A stretch of 64,000 nt of DNA, from assembly GCF_000244955.1 (NCBI RefSeq), contig NZ_CM001439.1:186001-250000 (forward strand). The letters are read 5' to 3'. The notes beneath the pieces were generated by a model. That model was given only the letters and a program-made list of their open reading frames with translations, ran no database searches and was not told the DNA's origin. The stretch comes from Saccharomonospora marina XMU15. GTDB lineage: Bacteria; Actinomycetota; Actinomycetes; Mycobacteriales; Pseudonocardiaceae. A program made the translations under genes and the position numbers. Positions 42,722-52,376 of the stretch are shown in pieces; positions within the stretch are counted from its first letter, which is position 1, and each line of letters opens with the position of its first letter.

Positions 42722-45700
42722 TCACTCCTGTTGAGGTAGATGCGCGAACTGCACCAGCAGTTCCCCCTTGGAGCGGGTAATCAGCCAGCCCCTGCCCGTC
42801 GGGAGTGGCCCCGGCCTGAGGTTGCCGAGGAGCGGCCCTTCCTCGCGGTTGCCGGACATCATGATTCCAGGCGAGGCCAGATCGCGGATGCGCGAGATCA
42901 CCGGATCGAACAGTGCCCGTCCAGCGCCGCCGGAGCGGCGGGTCACCACCAGGTGCAGGCCGATGTCGCGGCCCTGCGTCATGAACTCCAGCAGCGGTGC
43001 CAGCGGGTTGCTGTGCGAGTTCGGTGCTACCAGGTCGAGGTCGTCGACGAGGATGAACAGCTCCGGGCCACTCCACCAGCTGCGGTTGCGCAGTTGTTCG
43101 GGAGTGATGTCGCCACCTGGCAGGCGTTTGGTCATGGCATCGATGGTGACCTGGACCATCTCCTGCACGGTCTTCGTCGCTGTCGCATACCCGATCAGGT
43201 ACTCGTCGGGAATCAGCCCAAGCAGGCTGCGCCGGAAGTCCACGACCGCGATCTGGGCCTGCTCCGGCGTGTAGCGGCCCATGATGCCGGTCGCCAGCGC
43301 GCGCAGGAAGTTGCTCTTGCCCGACTCCACATCGCCGAACAGCAGCAGGTGCGGCTCGGCCTCGAAGTCGAGGTAGACGGGCTGTAGGTCGGTCTCGGCG
43401 ATGCCGACCGGGATGCCCGGCCCCTCGTCGGCGGGTGGAAGCGCGGAGTACGGCAGGTCGGTCGGCAGCAGCCGCACGCGCTGCGCGGCCGGACCGGTCC
43501 ACCCGGCGTTGATCGAGTCGACCAACTGCTTGACGCCTTCCGCGAGATCGACATCGGTGCAGCGGCCGTCCACTCGCGGCACACCCGCCAGGAACTGGGC
43601 GCCGTCCGGAGAAAGCCCCCTGCCGGGTGCCTGCTCCGGCACGGCCGCCGCCTGCCGCCTGCCGAACGCCGAGTCCACCGGGTCACCGAGCCGTAGCTCC
43701 AGCTTGCTGCCGAACATGTCGCGGACGTTCATGCGCAGGTCCATCCACCGGTTCGCGGTCGCGATCACGTGCACGCCGAAGCCGAGGCCGCGGTTGACCA
43801 GTTCGGTGACGGTCGGCTCCAGTTGCTCGTACTCGGTGCGCAGGGTGGCCCAGCCGTCCACGACCAGGAACACGTCACCGAAGTTGTCCTCGGGAAACTT
43901 GCCCTCCCGCAGCAGTTTGCGGTAGGTGGCCATGCCGTCGATTCCGTGCTCGGAGAACCGTTGCTCGCGTTCCAGCAGCAGGTTGTAGGCCTCGGCCACG
44001 CTGCGCCGCACCTCGGTGGTGTCACGCCGGGTGGAAACGCCACTGACGTGAGGCAGTCCCCGCATCGAGGCCAGCCCGCCGCCACCGAAGTCGAGGCAGA
44101 AGAACTGCACCTCCGCGGGGGTGTGGGTGAGCGCGAGACTGCCCATGACGGTGCGGACCACCGTGCTCTTACCGCTGTGCGGACCGCCGACCACGACCAG
44201 GTTCCCGCCCGCGCCGGACAACTCCAGCCAGCACACGTCCCTGCGTTGCTCGGCAGGCCGGTCGATCACGCCCGCCGCGGCGGTCAGTGCCCCCCACAGG
44301 TTCGTGTCCTCGGTCGTCAGGCCGCGCTCGGAATCGGTCCGCAGCGCTGTCAGCAGTCGGTCCAGGGTCGGCGGCTCGGCAAGCGGAGGCAGCCACACCT
44401 GGTGCGCAGGCCTTCCCTTGCCCTCCATCCGCTCCACCAGCACGTCGAGCAGGGTCTCGCCGTTCTCGGCATCGTCGTCGTGGCTCGAGGTCGGTTCGAG
44501 TTGGTCGGTGGTGCGGGGCCGCAGGTAGCGGGTCGAGTATTCCTGCACCGGGTCGATGTGCCTGCCCTGGTCGTCGGTGCGAACCGCGCTGGCGCCGCGG
44601 CGGTGGACGCCGGAGACGTACGCCGCCCGGAACCTGACGAGATCCTCGGTTCCCGCGCGAAGAAAGCCGTTACCAGGCGCGCGTGGCAACTGGAAGGCGT
44701 CGGGGGCGCCGATGGCGGCCCTGCTCTCCATGGCCGAGAACGTCCGCAAACCGATCCGGTAGGAAAGGTGCGAATCCAGGCCGCGAAGCCTGCCCTCCTC
44801 CAGGCGTTGCGATGCCAGCAGCAGGTGCACGCCCAGCGAACGGCCCACCCGCCCGATCTGGACGAACATGTCGATGAAGTCGGGCCGAGCGGTGAGCAGT
44901 TCGGAGAACTCGTCGACGATCACCAGCAGCGCGGGCAGCGGTTCCAGCGGCGCGCCCGCCGTGCGGGCCTTCTCGTAGTCACGTTGGGAGCCGTAGTTGC
45001 CCGCCTTGCGCAACAGTTCCTGACGGCGCAGCAGCTCACCCTGGATGGCGTCGAGCATGCGGTCCACCAGGTGCAGCTCGTCGGCAAGGTTGGTGATCAC
45101 CGCGCTGGTGTGCGGGAGCCGGTCGAGCTTGGTGAAGGTGGCGCCACCCTTGAAGTCCACCAGCACGAAGTTGAGGATCTCCGAGTCGTGCCTGAGGGCC
45201 AGCGCCAGCACCAGGGTACGAAGCAACTCCGACTTGCCGGAACCGGTCGCGCCGACGAGCAGGCCGTGTGGCCCCATGCCGTCCTGCGCCGACTCCTTCA
45301 GGTCGAGTTCCATCGGGCGGCCGTCGGCGGTCACCCCGATCGGCACGCGCAACCGGTCCCGATTCGATCGCTTCGCCCAGCTCTCGGAGAGATCGAACTC
45401 GTACGGGTCGCCCAGCCCGAGCAGGTCGGTCAGCTCGAGCGAGGTGGCAAGCGGTTGTTCCGCGGTGGTCGCCGACGACAGCCGCAGCGGAGCGAGCGTG
45501 CGCGCGAGGCCGAGCATTCCGGCCGGGTCGAGCGAGTCGGCCTCGCCGATGGCGTTCTCGCCGTCCATCGTCCTGCTCCGCAGCGCCCCGTCGGCGCCGA
45601 TGTCCAGCACAAGCGTCGTCGCGTCCAGCAGTCTCGGTGGTGTGCCGGACAGGTCGATCAGCGTGGTTCCCTCGACACCGCCCTCGATCATGAGGTGTTC

Positions 45701-46690
45701 CGAGCCCGCCGTGTCACCCCCGTCGAGGATCACGACCACGTGTGTCGAGCCGTCCGCAGGCGGTGTGCTGGGGTTGAACCGCGGCCGGTTGGCGAGCACG
45801 TCGTCGAGCATGGCCTCGATCGCGGTGATGCTCGGGGCGACGAGGCGGATGGGGCCCACGGCGTCGTGCTTGTCCGGGTGCAGCGCGTGCGGAAGCCATT
45901 TCGCCCAGTCCCAGGCCTGCCGGTTCTTCGGACTCACGCAGAGTGCGGCCAGCACGTCACCAGGTGCGTGAAATGTGCAGAGCTGGGCGAGCATCGCAGC
46001 CGCGAGCCCGCGTCCCCGTTCGGTGTCGCCGGTGACGTAGATGCGCGAGAACCCGCGAAGCGCGACCGCGACGGGAAGGTCGGGCACCGTGGAGTAGGTC
46101 GTCACGAACTTGCGCAGCGCCATCGCGCACAGCGGTTCGAGCTCGTCGACCGGTTTGGTCTCCGGCGGCACCAGCGGTGTCGCCAGTTCCTGGCTGCCGA
46201 GTCCGATTCGGATGATCGTGAAGTCCCAGTCGCCCGGCCTGCGTTCCCACAGTCGGGCGCTCTGCGCCGTCGACCAGAGGCGGTCCGGATCGGGGTGGCG
46301 GTAGAACATGGCCTGACGCTGGCGGGAGATGGTGTCGCGAACCTGTGCGCGTAGCTGGCTCAGCTTGCGCATGTACTGCCGCCGGTTCTGGATCATCTCC
46401 TGCTTGCCAGGCCCCTGCCCGGCCTGACTCATGATCTGGAAAAGGATCATCCCCAAAACGGCGGCGCCGTAAAGGCCGCCCGCCACGTACATGATCGGCC
46501 CTGGTGAGCGCGCACCGATCAGCAGTCCCATACCGGCGGTGCCCGCCAGCATGGGCAGGATCATCAGGACCCTGGTCCAGTTCTTTCCCGTGATGGGCGG
46601 GTTCTCCGGTGGCGGGTCCAAAATCACTTCACCGGAAGGCAGTTCGGGCGCGGGCCTACGTACGGGCCGCTTGACTATGATCGTTGCCAA
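42722..46690 (-). CDS. eccC: Type VII secretion FtsK/SpoIIIE-type ATPase EccC (fused)
   Basis: 1322 aa, EccCa and EccCb in one chain. TTG start at 46690 with GGGAGG 7 bp upstream. Two N-terminal membrane helices (VLMILPMLAGTAGMGLLIG and GPIMYVAGGLYGAAVLGMIL), then three P-loop domains: GATGSGKSELL at about 477 with VIVDEFSELL, GGPHSGKSTVV at about 832 with FLVVDGWATL, and GDVESGKSNFL at about 1116 with LVDDLDLV. It is the motor that recognises substrate tails. All three Walker Lys are present. Confidence 0.96.
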   Translation of the reverse strand: MATIIVKRPVRRPAPELPSGEVILDPPPENPPITGKNWTRVLMILPMLAGTAGMGLLIGARSPGPIMYVAGGLYGAAVLGMILFQIMSQAGQGPGKQEMIQNRRQYMRKLSQLRAQVRDTISRQRQAMFYRHPDPDRLWSTAQSARLWERRPGDWDFTIIRIGLGSQELATPLVPPETKPVDELEPLCAMALRKFVTTYSTVPDLPVAVALRGFSRIYVTGDTERGRGLAAAMLAQLCTFHAPGDVLAALCVSPKNRQAWDWAKWLPHALHPDKHDAVGPIRLVAPSITAIEAMLDDVLANRPRFNPSTPPADGSTHVVVILDGGDTAGSEHLMIEGGVEGTTLIDLSGTPPRLLDATTLVLDIGADGALRSRTMDGENAIGEADSLDPAGMLGLARTLAPLRLSSATTAEQPLATSLELTDLLGLGDPYEFDLSESWAKRSNRDRLRVPIGVTADGRPMELDLKESAQDGMGPHGLLVGATGSGKSELLRTLVLALALRHDSEILNFVLVDFKGGATFTKLDRLPHTSAVITNLADELHLVDRMLDAIQGELLRRQELLRKAGNYGSQRDYEKARTAGAPLEPLPALLVIVDEFSELLTARPDFIDMFVQIGRVGRSLGVHLLLASQRLEEGRLRGLDSHLSYRIGLRTFSAMESRAAIGAPDAFQLPRAPGNGFLRAGTEDLVRFRAAYVSGVHRRGASAVRTDDQGRHIDPVQEYSTRYLRPRTTDQLEPTSSHDDDAENGETLLDVLVERMEGKGRPAHQVWLPPLAEPPTLDRLLTALRTDSERGLTTEDTNLWGALTAAAGVIDRPAEQRRDVCWLELSGAGGNLVVVGGPHSGKSTVVRTVMGSLALTHTPAEVQFFCLDFGGGGLASMRGLPHVSGVSTRRDTTEVRRSVAEAYNLLLEREQRFSEHGIDGMATYRKLLREGKFPEDNFGDVFLVVDGWATLRTEYEQLEPTVTELVNRGLGFGVHVIATANRWMDLRMNVRDMFGSKLELRLGDPVDSAFGRRQAAAVPEQAPGRGLSPDGAQFLAGVPRVDGRCTDVDLAEGVKQLVDSINAGWTGPAAQRVRLLPTDLPYSALPPADEGPGIPVGIAETDLQPVYLDFEAEPHLLLFGDVESGKSNFLRALATGIMGRYTPEQAQIAVVDFRRSLLGLIPDEYLIGYATATKTVQEMVQVTIDAMTKRLPGGDITPEQLRNRSWWSGPELFILVDDLDLVAPNSHSNPLAPLLEFMTQGRDIGLHLVVTRRSGGAGRALFDPVISRIRDLASPGIMMSGNREEGPLLGNLRPGPLPTGRGWLITRSKGELLVQFAHLPQQE

Positions 46691-46788
46691 GGCCGAACCT
46701 CCCGAGAGCGGTTTATCGTGACCCACTGCCGTGGTGCACATTGTTACTCTGCCAGTCGAGGCGGGGTTCCAAGTTGGAGGTGTGCGGC
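46691..46788. promoter_or_regulatory. Divergent eccC / eccD promoter region
   Basis: 98 bp between the two starts, the only control region for the ESX core in both directions. It has ribosome sites for both genes. I see no clear -10/-35 pairs. Confidence 0.5.
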
Positions 46789-48189
46789 ATGACGTCGGCG
46801 ATGGGCCTGAAACTGGCCAAAGTGACGATCTCCACGCCGAAACGTGGTATCGATGTCGCCTTGCCCGAAGACGTCACGCTCGCGGAACTGCTTCCCTACA
46901 TTCTGCGGCACGCCGGTGACGAAACCGCGGACGCGGGCGAACGGCACGGTGGCTGGGCGCTGAGCCGTCCGACAGGCGAACGGCTTGACCCCAGGCAGAC
47001 CCTCGGCGCGCAGGGGGTACGCGACGGCGAGGTGCTGCACCTCGTTGCCGGGCAGGTCGAATGGCCGGAGATCGAGTACGACGATCTGGTCGAGACGATC
47101 GCCAGCGGTGCCAGGCGGTACGGCCGCAGCTGGGGGCGCGCGGCGACGCGGCGCTGCGGACTGGCCGTGGCCGTGGCGGTTCTCGGGTTGGCGACTCTGG
47201 TCGTGTTCCTGTTCCGGCCACCCTGGTTGGTGCCCGGACTGGTACTGCTCGGCGCGGCGACCGTGTTGCTGGCGGCGGGCGTCGTTGTCGCGCGGACGGT
47301 TCCCGACGCGCTGGCAGGCGCCGCGTTCGCGGGCCCCGCGCTGGTGTACGCCTTCCTGGGCGGGCTGGTGCTCACCGCACCCGATCACGCGAACCTGTTC
47401 AGCATGGGGCCACCGAGGCTGCTGCTCGGTTCGATCTCGCTGCTGGTGTTCGGGATCGTGGGCTACGTGGGTGTCGCGGCCGTCGGCCGGGTGTTCATGG
47501 CCGCGATCACCGTCGGACTGCTCGGCACACTCGGCGCGTTGTTCGGCAACCCGCTCAGCCCTGACGGCGCGGCGGCACTCGTACTGACCGTCGGGATCGC
47601 GTTGCTGCCCGGTTACCCGATGCTCGCCGTCCGGCTCGGCAGGGTCCCGCTGCCCGAACTCCCGCAGCGCTCTGCCGAACTGCTCGAGGACGACAAGCCT
47701 GTGCCGACGCCCGCCGTCTTCGCCGCCGCGGCCCGCGCCGACGAGGTGCTGTCGGGGTTGCTGCTCGGGCTGTCGGTCGCGAGTGTGTTCGCCTCCCTCT
47801 ACCTGCTCGGACACGGCGGCGGCGCCTGGCTGATCATGCTGGTTCTGGTGGCCGTCGCGCTGTTGCTCAGGGCGCGCATCTTCCCGGTGCCCCGCCAGCG
47901 AATCCCGTTGCTCGTGGGTGGAATCCTGGTTTCGGCGCTGCTGGCCTACTGGCTGGCCACCCGCGCGAACGACAACGCCGGTGTCGGCGTGTTCCTGCTC
48001 GGCATCGGCCTGCTCGCGATGCTGCTCGCCTACGCCGGATTGGTGTACAGCAGGAAGAACCCGTCTCCGCAGCTGGGCCGGATCGCCGATATCCTCGACG
48101 TCGTGGCTATCCTGGCGCTCATTCCGTTCGCCGCGTACATCACCGGATTCTTCAGTTATGTGCAGGGCCTGATGGCTTCGATCGGTTGA
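46789..48189 (+). CDS. eccD: Type VII secretion membrane channel protein EccD
   Basis: 466 aa. ATG at 46789 with GGAGG 8 bp upstream. The N-terminal ubiquitin-like domain (about 1-95) begins LAKVTISTPKRGIDVALPEDVTLAELLPYIL, then eleven hydrophobic helices. EccD lines the putative pore of the EccBCDE complex. The next gene, eccB, starts 9 bp after its stop. Confidence 0.94.
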   Translation: MTSAMGLKLAKVTISTPKRGIDVALPEDVTLAELLPYILRHAGDETADAGERHGGWALSRPTGERLDPRQTLGAQGVRDGEVLHLVAGQVEWPEIEYDDLVETIASGARRYGRSWGRAATRRCGLAVAVAVLGLATLVVFLFRPPWLVPGLVLLGAATVLLAAGVVVARTVPDALAGAAFAGPALVYAFLGGLVLTAPDHANLFSMGPPRLLLGSISLLVFGIVGYVGVAAVGRVFMAAITVGLLGTLGALFGNPLSPDGAAALVLTVGIALLPGYPMLAVRLGRVPLPELPQRSAELLEDDKPVPTPAVFAAAARADEVLSGLLLGLSVASVFASLYLLGHGGGAWLIMLVLVAVALLLRARIFPVPRQRIPLLVGGILVSALLAYWLATRANDNAGVGVFLLGIGLLAMLLAYAGLVYSRKNPSPQLGRIADILDVVAILALIPFAAYITGFFSYVQGLMASIG

Positions 48190-48198
48190 GGGTGACAG

Positions 48199-49614
48199 GT
48201 GCCAACTCGTCGGGATCAGCTGCAGGCCTACCAGTTCATGATGCGGCGGGTCACCTCCGCGCTCATAGTGCACGAAACCGACCCCGAGTTGGCCCCCCTG
48301 CGCAGGGGTGTGGGCGCCGTGTTCGCCGGTGTGATGATCGCCGTGCTGATCGCGGCCGGCTTCGGGGTGTACGGCGTCTTCACCGGCATCGGCGGCACGT
48401 CGTGGCGCGCCGATGGTTCGGTCATCGTGGAGAAGGAGACCGGCGCCACTTACGTCTATCTCGGCGACAGCCTGCAGCCGGTACTCAACATCACCTCCGG
48501 GCGGCTGCTCGGCAACATGTCCGATCCGGAACCGCACCGCGTGTCGGCCGCCGACCTGGAGGGCATTCCGCGCAACCCGATGGTCGGCATCCCTGGCGCG
48601 CCCGCCTCGCTGCCGTCGGCCGAGCAGGCGCTAGGAGCACCGTGGACGATGTGCTCGGTGCTCGCGGAGAACACCGCGGGGGTGCCGACACCGAGCACCG
48701 CGCTGCTGGTCGGCGGCGAGATACCGGACGGTTCCCCGCTGCGAGATCGCGGCGTGCTCGTCCGTGACGTCGAGACCGGCACCAACTATCTCGTCTGGAA
48801 CAACCGGCACTACCGCATCGCCGGGGATCGCCCGGAAGCGGTGCTGCGGTCGGTTTTCGGGGCGGACCTGGAGATCGTCGATGCCGGTACGGCCTGGCTG
48901 AACGGGCTCCCCGCGGGACAGGACATCGGACCGATCGACATCGAAGGCAGGGGACAGCCGTCGTCGATAGCGGACGACCTGGCGGTGGGTGACGTCGTCT
49001 TTCACGCGGCGGGGGACGGCAGGCAACACTATCTGGTTCGAACCGACGGGCTGGCTCCGCTCACCGAGCTGCAGGTCCGAATCCTGCGTGGCCAGTACTC
49101 GGTGACGCCCAAGGAGATCTCTCCTTCGCTGGCCAACGAGGCGCCTGCCAGCGATGCACCGGCCCCGGCGAGTGGCGAGGCGGCACCGCCGGAGTCGCCG
49201 CCGGAGCTGGTGCGGATTCCCGGCGAAGGGCCGGTCGCGTTGTGTTCCCGCACTGACAGTGCGAGCTCGGGTCCGGTGATCTCGATCGGCGGCGACGTTT
49301 CCGCGCTCGACGCCGGGGTCCAGACCAGTGCCGAGACACCGGCGGGGGTCAGGCTGGCCGATCGGGTGCTCGTGCCGCCCGGCGGTGTGGCCGTGGTGCG
49401 TGCCCTGCCGTCCGACGGCAGCGGTCCCGGGGCGCTGAGCATCGTCACCGATCTGGGCATGCGTTTTGCGGTGCCCTCACCCGATGTACTCGCTGCTTTG
49501 GGGTACTCGGATGCAATGGCGGTCGATATGCCCGCCACGCTGGTGCAACGCATCCCCGCCGGCCCCGCGCTGAATCCCGCGACCGCGCTACGACCGGCGC
49601 AGCAGTCCCCGTAG
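48199..49614 (+). CDS. eccB: Type VII secretion protein EccB
   Basis: 471 aa. GTG start. It opens with the EccB signature PTRRDQLQAYQFMMRRVTSALI, one membrane helix (about 37-65), then the extracytoplasmic repeat domain (GVLVRDVETGTNYLVW, DLAVGDVVFHAAGD) with two Cys around 150 and 350 that may form a disulfide (MCSVL, ALCSR). EccB has ATPase-independent structural role and contacts MycP. Confidence 0.94.
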   Translation: MPTRRDQLQAYQFMMRRVTSALIVHETDPELAPLRRGVGAVFAGVMIAVLIAAGFGVYGVFTGIGGTSWRADGSVIVEKETGATYVYLGDSLQPVLNITSGRLLGNMSDPEPHRVSAADLEGIPRNPMVGIPGAPASLPSAEQALGAPWTMCSVLAENTAGVPTPSTALLVGGEIPDGSPLRDRGVLVRDVETGTNYLVWNNRHYRIAGDRPEAVLRSVFGADLEIVDAGTAWLNGLPAGQDIGPIDIEGRGQPSSIADDLAVGDVVFHAAGDGRQHYLVRTDGLAPLTELQVRILRGQYSVTPKEISPSLANEAPASDAPAPASGEAAPPESPPELVRIPGEGPVALCSRTDSASSGPVISIGGDVSALDAGVQTSAETPAGVRLADRVLVPPGGVAVVRALPSDGSGPGALSIVTDLGMRFAVPSPDVLAALGYSDAMAVDMPATLVQRIPAGPALNPATALRPAQQSP

Positions 49615-49766
49615 CGAAACCCGTACCCGCTCCGCGATGCGGCTGGTCGTAGTGTGCTGAGCTGCGATATCGCGTCCTCGATGAGGTGTCGCCCTGTCTG
49701 CGGGATGCCAGCGCGCGCTCTTACGTTGAACGCGAGGCCAATCCACATGCGTATGGGGTGACAGCA

Positions 49767-50132
49767 TTGACGGGGAAAATCAATCTCGATCCCGATCAGG
49801 TTCAGGACCTCGAGAACGCCATCGGCGACACCGGTGAGCGCGCCGCCGAGGTCATCAACCGGATCAGGGAGTCCTACCTCAGCGTGGTCGGTCCCGGCTG
49901 GCAGGGCGGTGCCGCCAACGCGGCGGTGCGCAAGCAGGAAGAGTTCTACGAGATCTGGACGAGGCTGAAGGGCATTCTCGTGGATCTCCAGTCAGGCGTT
50001 ACCGGCAACAAGCGACTCATCCTCGAAACCGACGCGGATGACGAACTGCAACTGGGGGCCGTCGACCCCGGTGCCGCCGCTGCGGCCGAAGGCTACGGCG
50101 GCGGCATGGCGGCGAAGAGCGGTCGGCTCTGA
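49767..50132 (+). CDS. WXG100-family ESX protein (EsxB-like)
   Basis: 121 aa from TTG at 49767 (GGTGA 5 bp upstream); GTG at 49758 is an alternative start. A helix-turn-helix hairpin with the WXG turn in VVGPGWQGGAANAAV, followed by a flexible Ala/Gly-rich tail (GAAAAAEGYGGGM). It pairs with the next gene as a heterodimeric ESX substrate. The tail is longer than in EsxB. Confidence 0.85.
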   Translation: MTGKINLDPDQVQDLENAIGDTGERAAEVINRIRESYLSVVGPGWQGGAANAAVRKQEEFYEIWTRLKGILVDLQSGVTGNKRLILETDADDELQLGAVDPGAAAAAEGYGGGMAAKSGRL

Positions 50133-50174
50133 GCTCGTCAACGGTCACCACCGAAACCACAGCCGGGAGGACAC

Positions 50175-50462
50175 ATGGTTTTCAGGGTCACGGGCGCCGT
50201 CGATGAGACGGGTGCGAGTACGGTCGGCTACGCCGAGCAGATCCGGGGGCTGTTCGAGGATCTGATGACGAAGGCGCGGGGAATCTGCGGCGGTGCCTGG
50301 GAGAGCGGGGCATCCGAGGTGTTCCTGGCTGCGCAGGGGAAGTGGGACGCCGAGGCAGGCAACCTCACCAACGCGCAGACCGAGATCGGTCAGCTCACCC
50401 GGATGGCGGCGGAGAACGCGTTCGCTGCCGACCGCAAGGGCGCGGGACTGTTCCCGATGTAA
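50175..50462 (+). CDS. WXG100-family ESX protein (EsxA-like)
   Basis: 95 aa, the usual EsxA length. WXG-type turn in CGGAWESGASEVFL, then a second helix. A GGGAGG site is upstream. It is 42 bp after the first WXG100 gene and ends in a strong terminator, so eccD-eccB-esxB-esxA could form one transcript. Confidence 0.88.
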   Translation: MVFRVTGAVDETGASTVGYAEQIRGLFEDLMTKARGICGGAWESGASEVFLAAQGKWDAEAGNLTNAQTEIGQLTRMAAENAFAADRKGAGLFPM

Positions 50463-50496
50463 GCGGGCGCTCGACACGAAACAGGGGGTTTCGGGA

Positions 50497-50531
50497 GCCG
50501 GTTCTGGAGCGGGAGGCTCCAGAACCGGCTT
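50497..50531 (+). terminator. Rho-independent-like terminator after the WXG100 pair
   Basis: 15-bp perfect stem 50497-50511/50517-50531, loop GGGAG, followed by TTCTC. It separates the WXG100 genes from the convergent mycP gene. Confidence 0.85.
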
Positions 50532-50581
50532 TCTCACGAACAGGAGCTGATAGGAAGGCACAAACCGTGCGCGAACCAGGA

Positions 50582-51868
50582 TCACCGACCTGGCGAGGGT
50601 CGCCCCGACCGGTCGCCGAACAGCTCGACGGGTGGTTCGGGCAGTTCGTCCTCGGGCCGGTCCTGCGGGGCTTCGGCGAGTCCGCTGCGCCATCCGCGCC
50701 TTCGACCGCGCGGCCCGAACACGACTGCCACGGTCACCGCGGCGGCGAGTGCGGCGGCCGCGCCTGCCAGGCCGAAGGCGAGTTCGTCGCTGTCGGCCTG
50801 TGCTTGCGCCCGTGCACGTTCCTGCCTGCTCATGGTCGTTCGCGACATCGGCGGCAGTTCGGCCGGATCTCCCGGAACCAGGTTCTCCACCACCGCTTGG
50901 TAGGGGTTCACCAACCCCTGCCCGTAGTTCGCGCTGCCCTCGCTGTCGGGCGCGGGTGCGGCCGTCGCACGTACCCGTCGCACGATGTCGGCGGCGGAGG
51001 CGCCACGGTGGTAGGAGCGGGCGAGCGCGACAGTGCCCGCCACGTAACCGGTGGCGAACGCGCTTGCCGACATTTCGCCGTGCCCAGCCTTCGGAAGCGT
51101 GGTGAGCACCTCGTAGCCGGGCGCCACCAGATCCACGTGTTCCGGGCGGGACGCGTCGGTGACCAGCCCGTCGCGGCCGATCCCACTCACCCCGAGTACC
51201 CCGTCGTAGGCGGCCGGGTACGGCGTGAGACCGAGCGGTGTGGTCCTGGTCAGCTCGCCGGTCGCGGCCACGAGCACGACGTCGTTGTCCAGCGCCCGCC
51301 GCACGGCCTGCCGCAGCGCGGTGCTGTCCTGGTAGGTGATCGTGGGAACCGCGATGACCGTCGCGCCTCGGTCGATGGCCCACTCGATCGCCGAGGCGAG
51401 CAGAGCCGGCGCCACCGATTCCCCCGCGCCGGTGGGAAACCGGTCACCGACCACTTTGGCCGAAAGCAACCTCGCATCGGGTGCCACTCCGTGAAACCCG
51501 ACCGAGTCAATGGAGCGCGCGGCCACGATTCCGGCGACACCCGTGCCGGTCCCCAGGCAGTCGGCTTCGCCGCTGGGATCGCTTCGCGGATCGGCGGGAG
51601 CAAGGTCGATCGAGTCGGTGACCCTGCCGGCGAGTTGCGGGTGGGTCGCGATCCCGGTGCTGACGACCGCCACACGTTGGCCCGCACCCGTGGACATCGG
51701 CCACGCCCGGTCGGGCGAGAGCAGTTGCTGTGCCCAGGGCACCGGCGTGATCTCCGCTCCTGGCTGAACACATTGCTGTTGCGCCGCGACCGGATGCGGC
51801 GCGACCAACAAGGTGATGCCGCCGATCGTCGCGGCGAGCGTCAGACGCAAGAAGTTCTTCAGCGGCAC
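50582..51868 (-). CDS. mycP: Mycosin (MycP)-family subtilase with lost catalytic residues
   Basis: 428 aa. Signal peptide about 1-29, subtilase domain about 60-350, C-terminal membrane helix (FGLAGAAAALAAAVTVAVVFG) and basic tail, the standard MycP plan. Aligned by eye with MycP, the catalytic residues are all changed: Asp to Ser70 (VAVVSTGI for VAVIDTGV), His to Thr107 (DCLGTGT for DCxGHGT), Ser to Ala270 (ASAFATGYVAG for GTSFAAxYVAG), and oxyanion Asn to Glu205 (AATGEL for AAGN). MycP is known to stabilise the ESX membrane complex independently of proteolysis, so this protein is probably structural. It is convergent with the WXG100 pair and divergent from the ybaB-like gene. Confidence 0.93.
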   Translation of the reverse strand: MPLKNFLRLTLAATIGGITLLVAPHPVAAQQQCVQPGAEITPVPWAQQLLSPDRAWPMSTGAGQRVAVVSTGIATHPQLAGRVTDSIDLAPADPRSDPSGEADCLGTGTGVAGIVAARSIDSVGFHGVAPDARLLSAKVVGDRFPTGAGESVAPALLASAIEWAIDRGATVIAVPTITYQDSTALRQAVRRALDNDVVLVAATGELTRTTPLGLTPYPAAYDGVLGVSGIGRDGLVTDASRPEHVDLVAPGYEVLTTLPKAGHGEMSASAFATGYVAGTVALARSYHRGASAADIVRRVRATAAPAPDSEGSANYGQGLVNPYQAVVENLVPGDPAELPPMSRTTMSRQERARAQAQADSDELAFGLAGAAAALAAAVTVAVVFGPRGRRRGWRSGLAEAPQDRPEDELPEPPVELFGDRSGRPSPGR

Positions 51869-51956
51869 GCGGCGATGCTAGCGGAACCGGCGGCATGCCT
51901 GGAAAGTCCAAGGCGCATGGTGTGCTGCGGGGTGTGTCTAGATGAGGAGTTGTGCG

Positions 51957-52376
51957 ATGGAGTTTCGTGAGGAGTCCGTCGACCCGGTCTTCCAGGACGT
52001 GTTGGACCAGATTCAGCAGATGGCGGAGTCGGTTCCGGACACCCAACGCCGGATGATGGAGCTGACCGGGGTGGCGTGGTCGGACGACCGCATGGTGAAG
52101 GTTGTCGTCGGTCCACGCGGGCAACTTGTCGATCTCGAGATCGACCCGAGGGTGTTCCGGCGCCCCGACGCGAGCGAGTTGCAGGCCAAGATCCTCGCGA
52201 CGTCGCACGCGGCGGTTGCGGACGTGTCCGAACAGCTCAAAGAGATCATGGAGAGCCAGTTCCCACCCGAGATCGCCGAGATCAGGCAGAAGTACACCCC
52301 GGAGTGGGAGGACAACTTCGTCGACCTGCTGCGCAGTGACGCGGAAATCTTCGCCGAACGGAAGGAGCAACGATGA
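51957..52376 (+). CDS. YbaB/EbfC-fold, EspL-like ESX protein
   Basis: 139 aa. ATG at 51957 after GGAG with a 7-bp gap. YbaB-like core: KVVVGPRGQLVDLEIDPRVFRRPDASELQAKIL read in parts. In ESX-1 the YbaB-like EspL acts as chaperone or stabiliser of effectors, so this is a probable chaperone for the following genes rather than a DNA-binding protein. Overlaps the next gene by 4 bp (ATGA). Confidence 0.85.
   Translation: MEFREESVDPVFQDVLDQIQQMAESVPDTQRRMMELTGVAWSDDRMVKVVVGPRGQLVDLEIDPRVFRRPDASELQAKILATSHAAVADVSEQLKEIMESQFPPEIAEIRQKYTPEWEDNFVDLLRSDAEIFAERKEQR

Noticed and set aside
43769-46354. 861-codon plus frame opposite eccC
   Set aside because: Antisense to three intact Walker domains; no motif in the plus frame.
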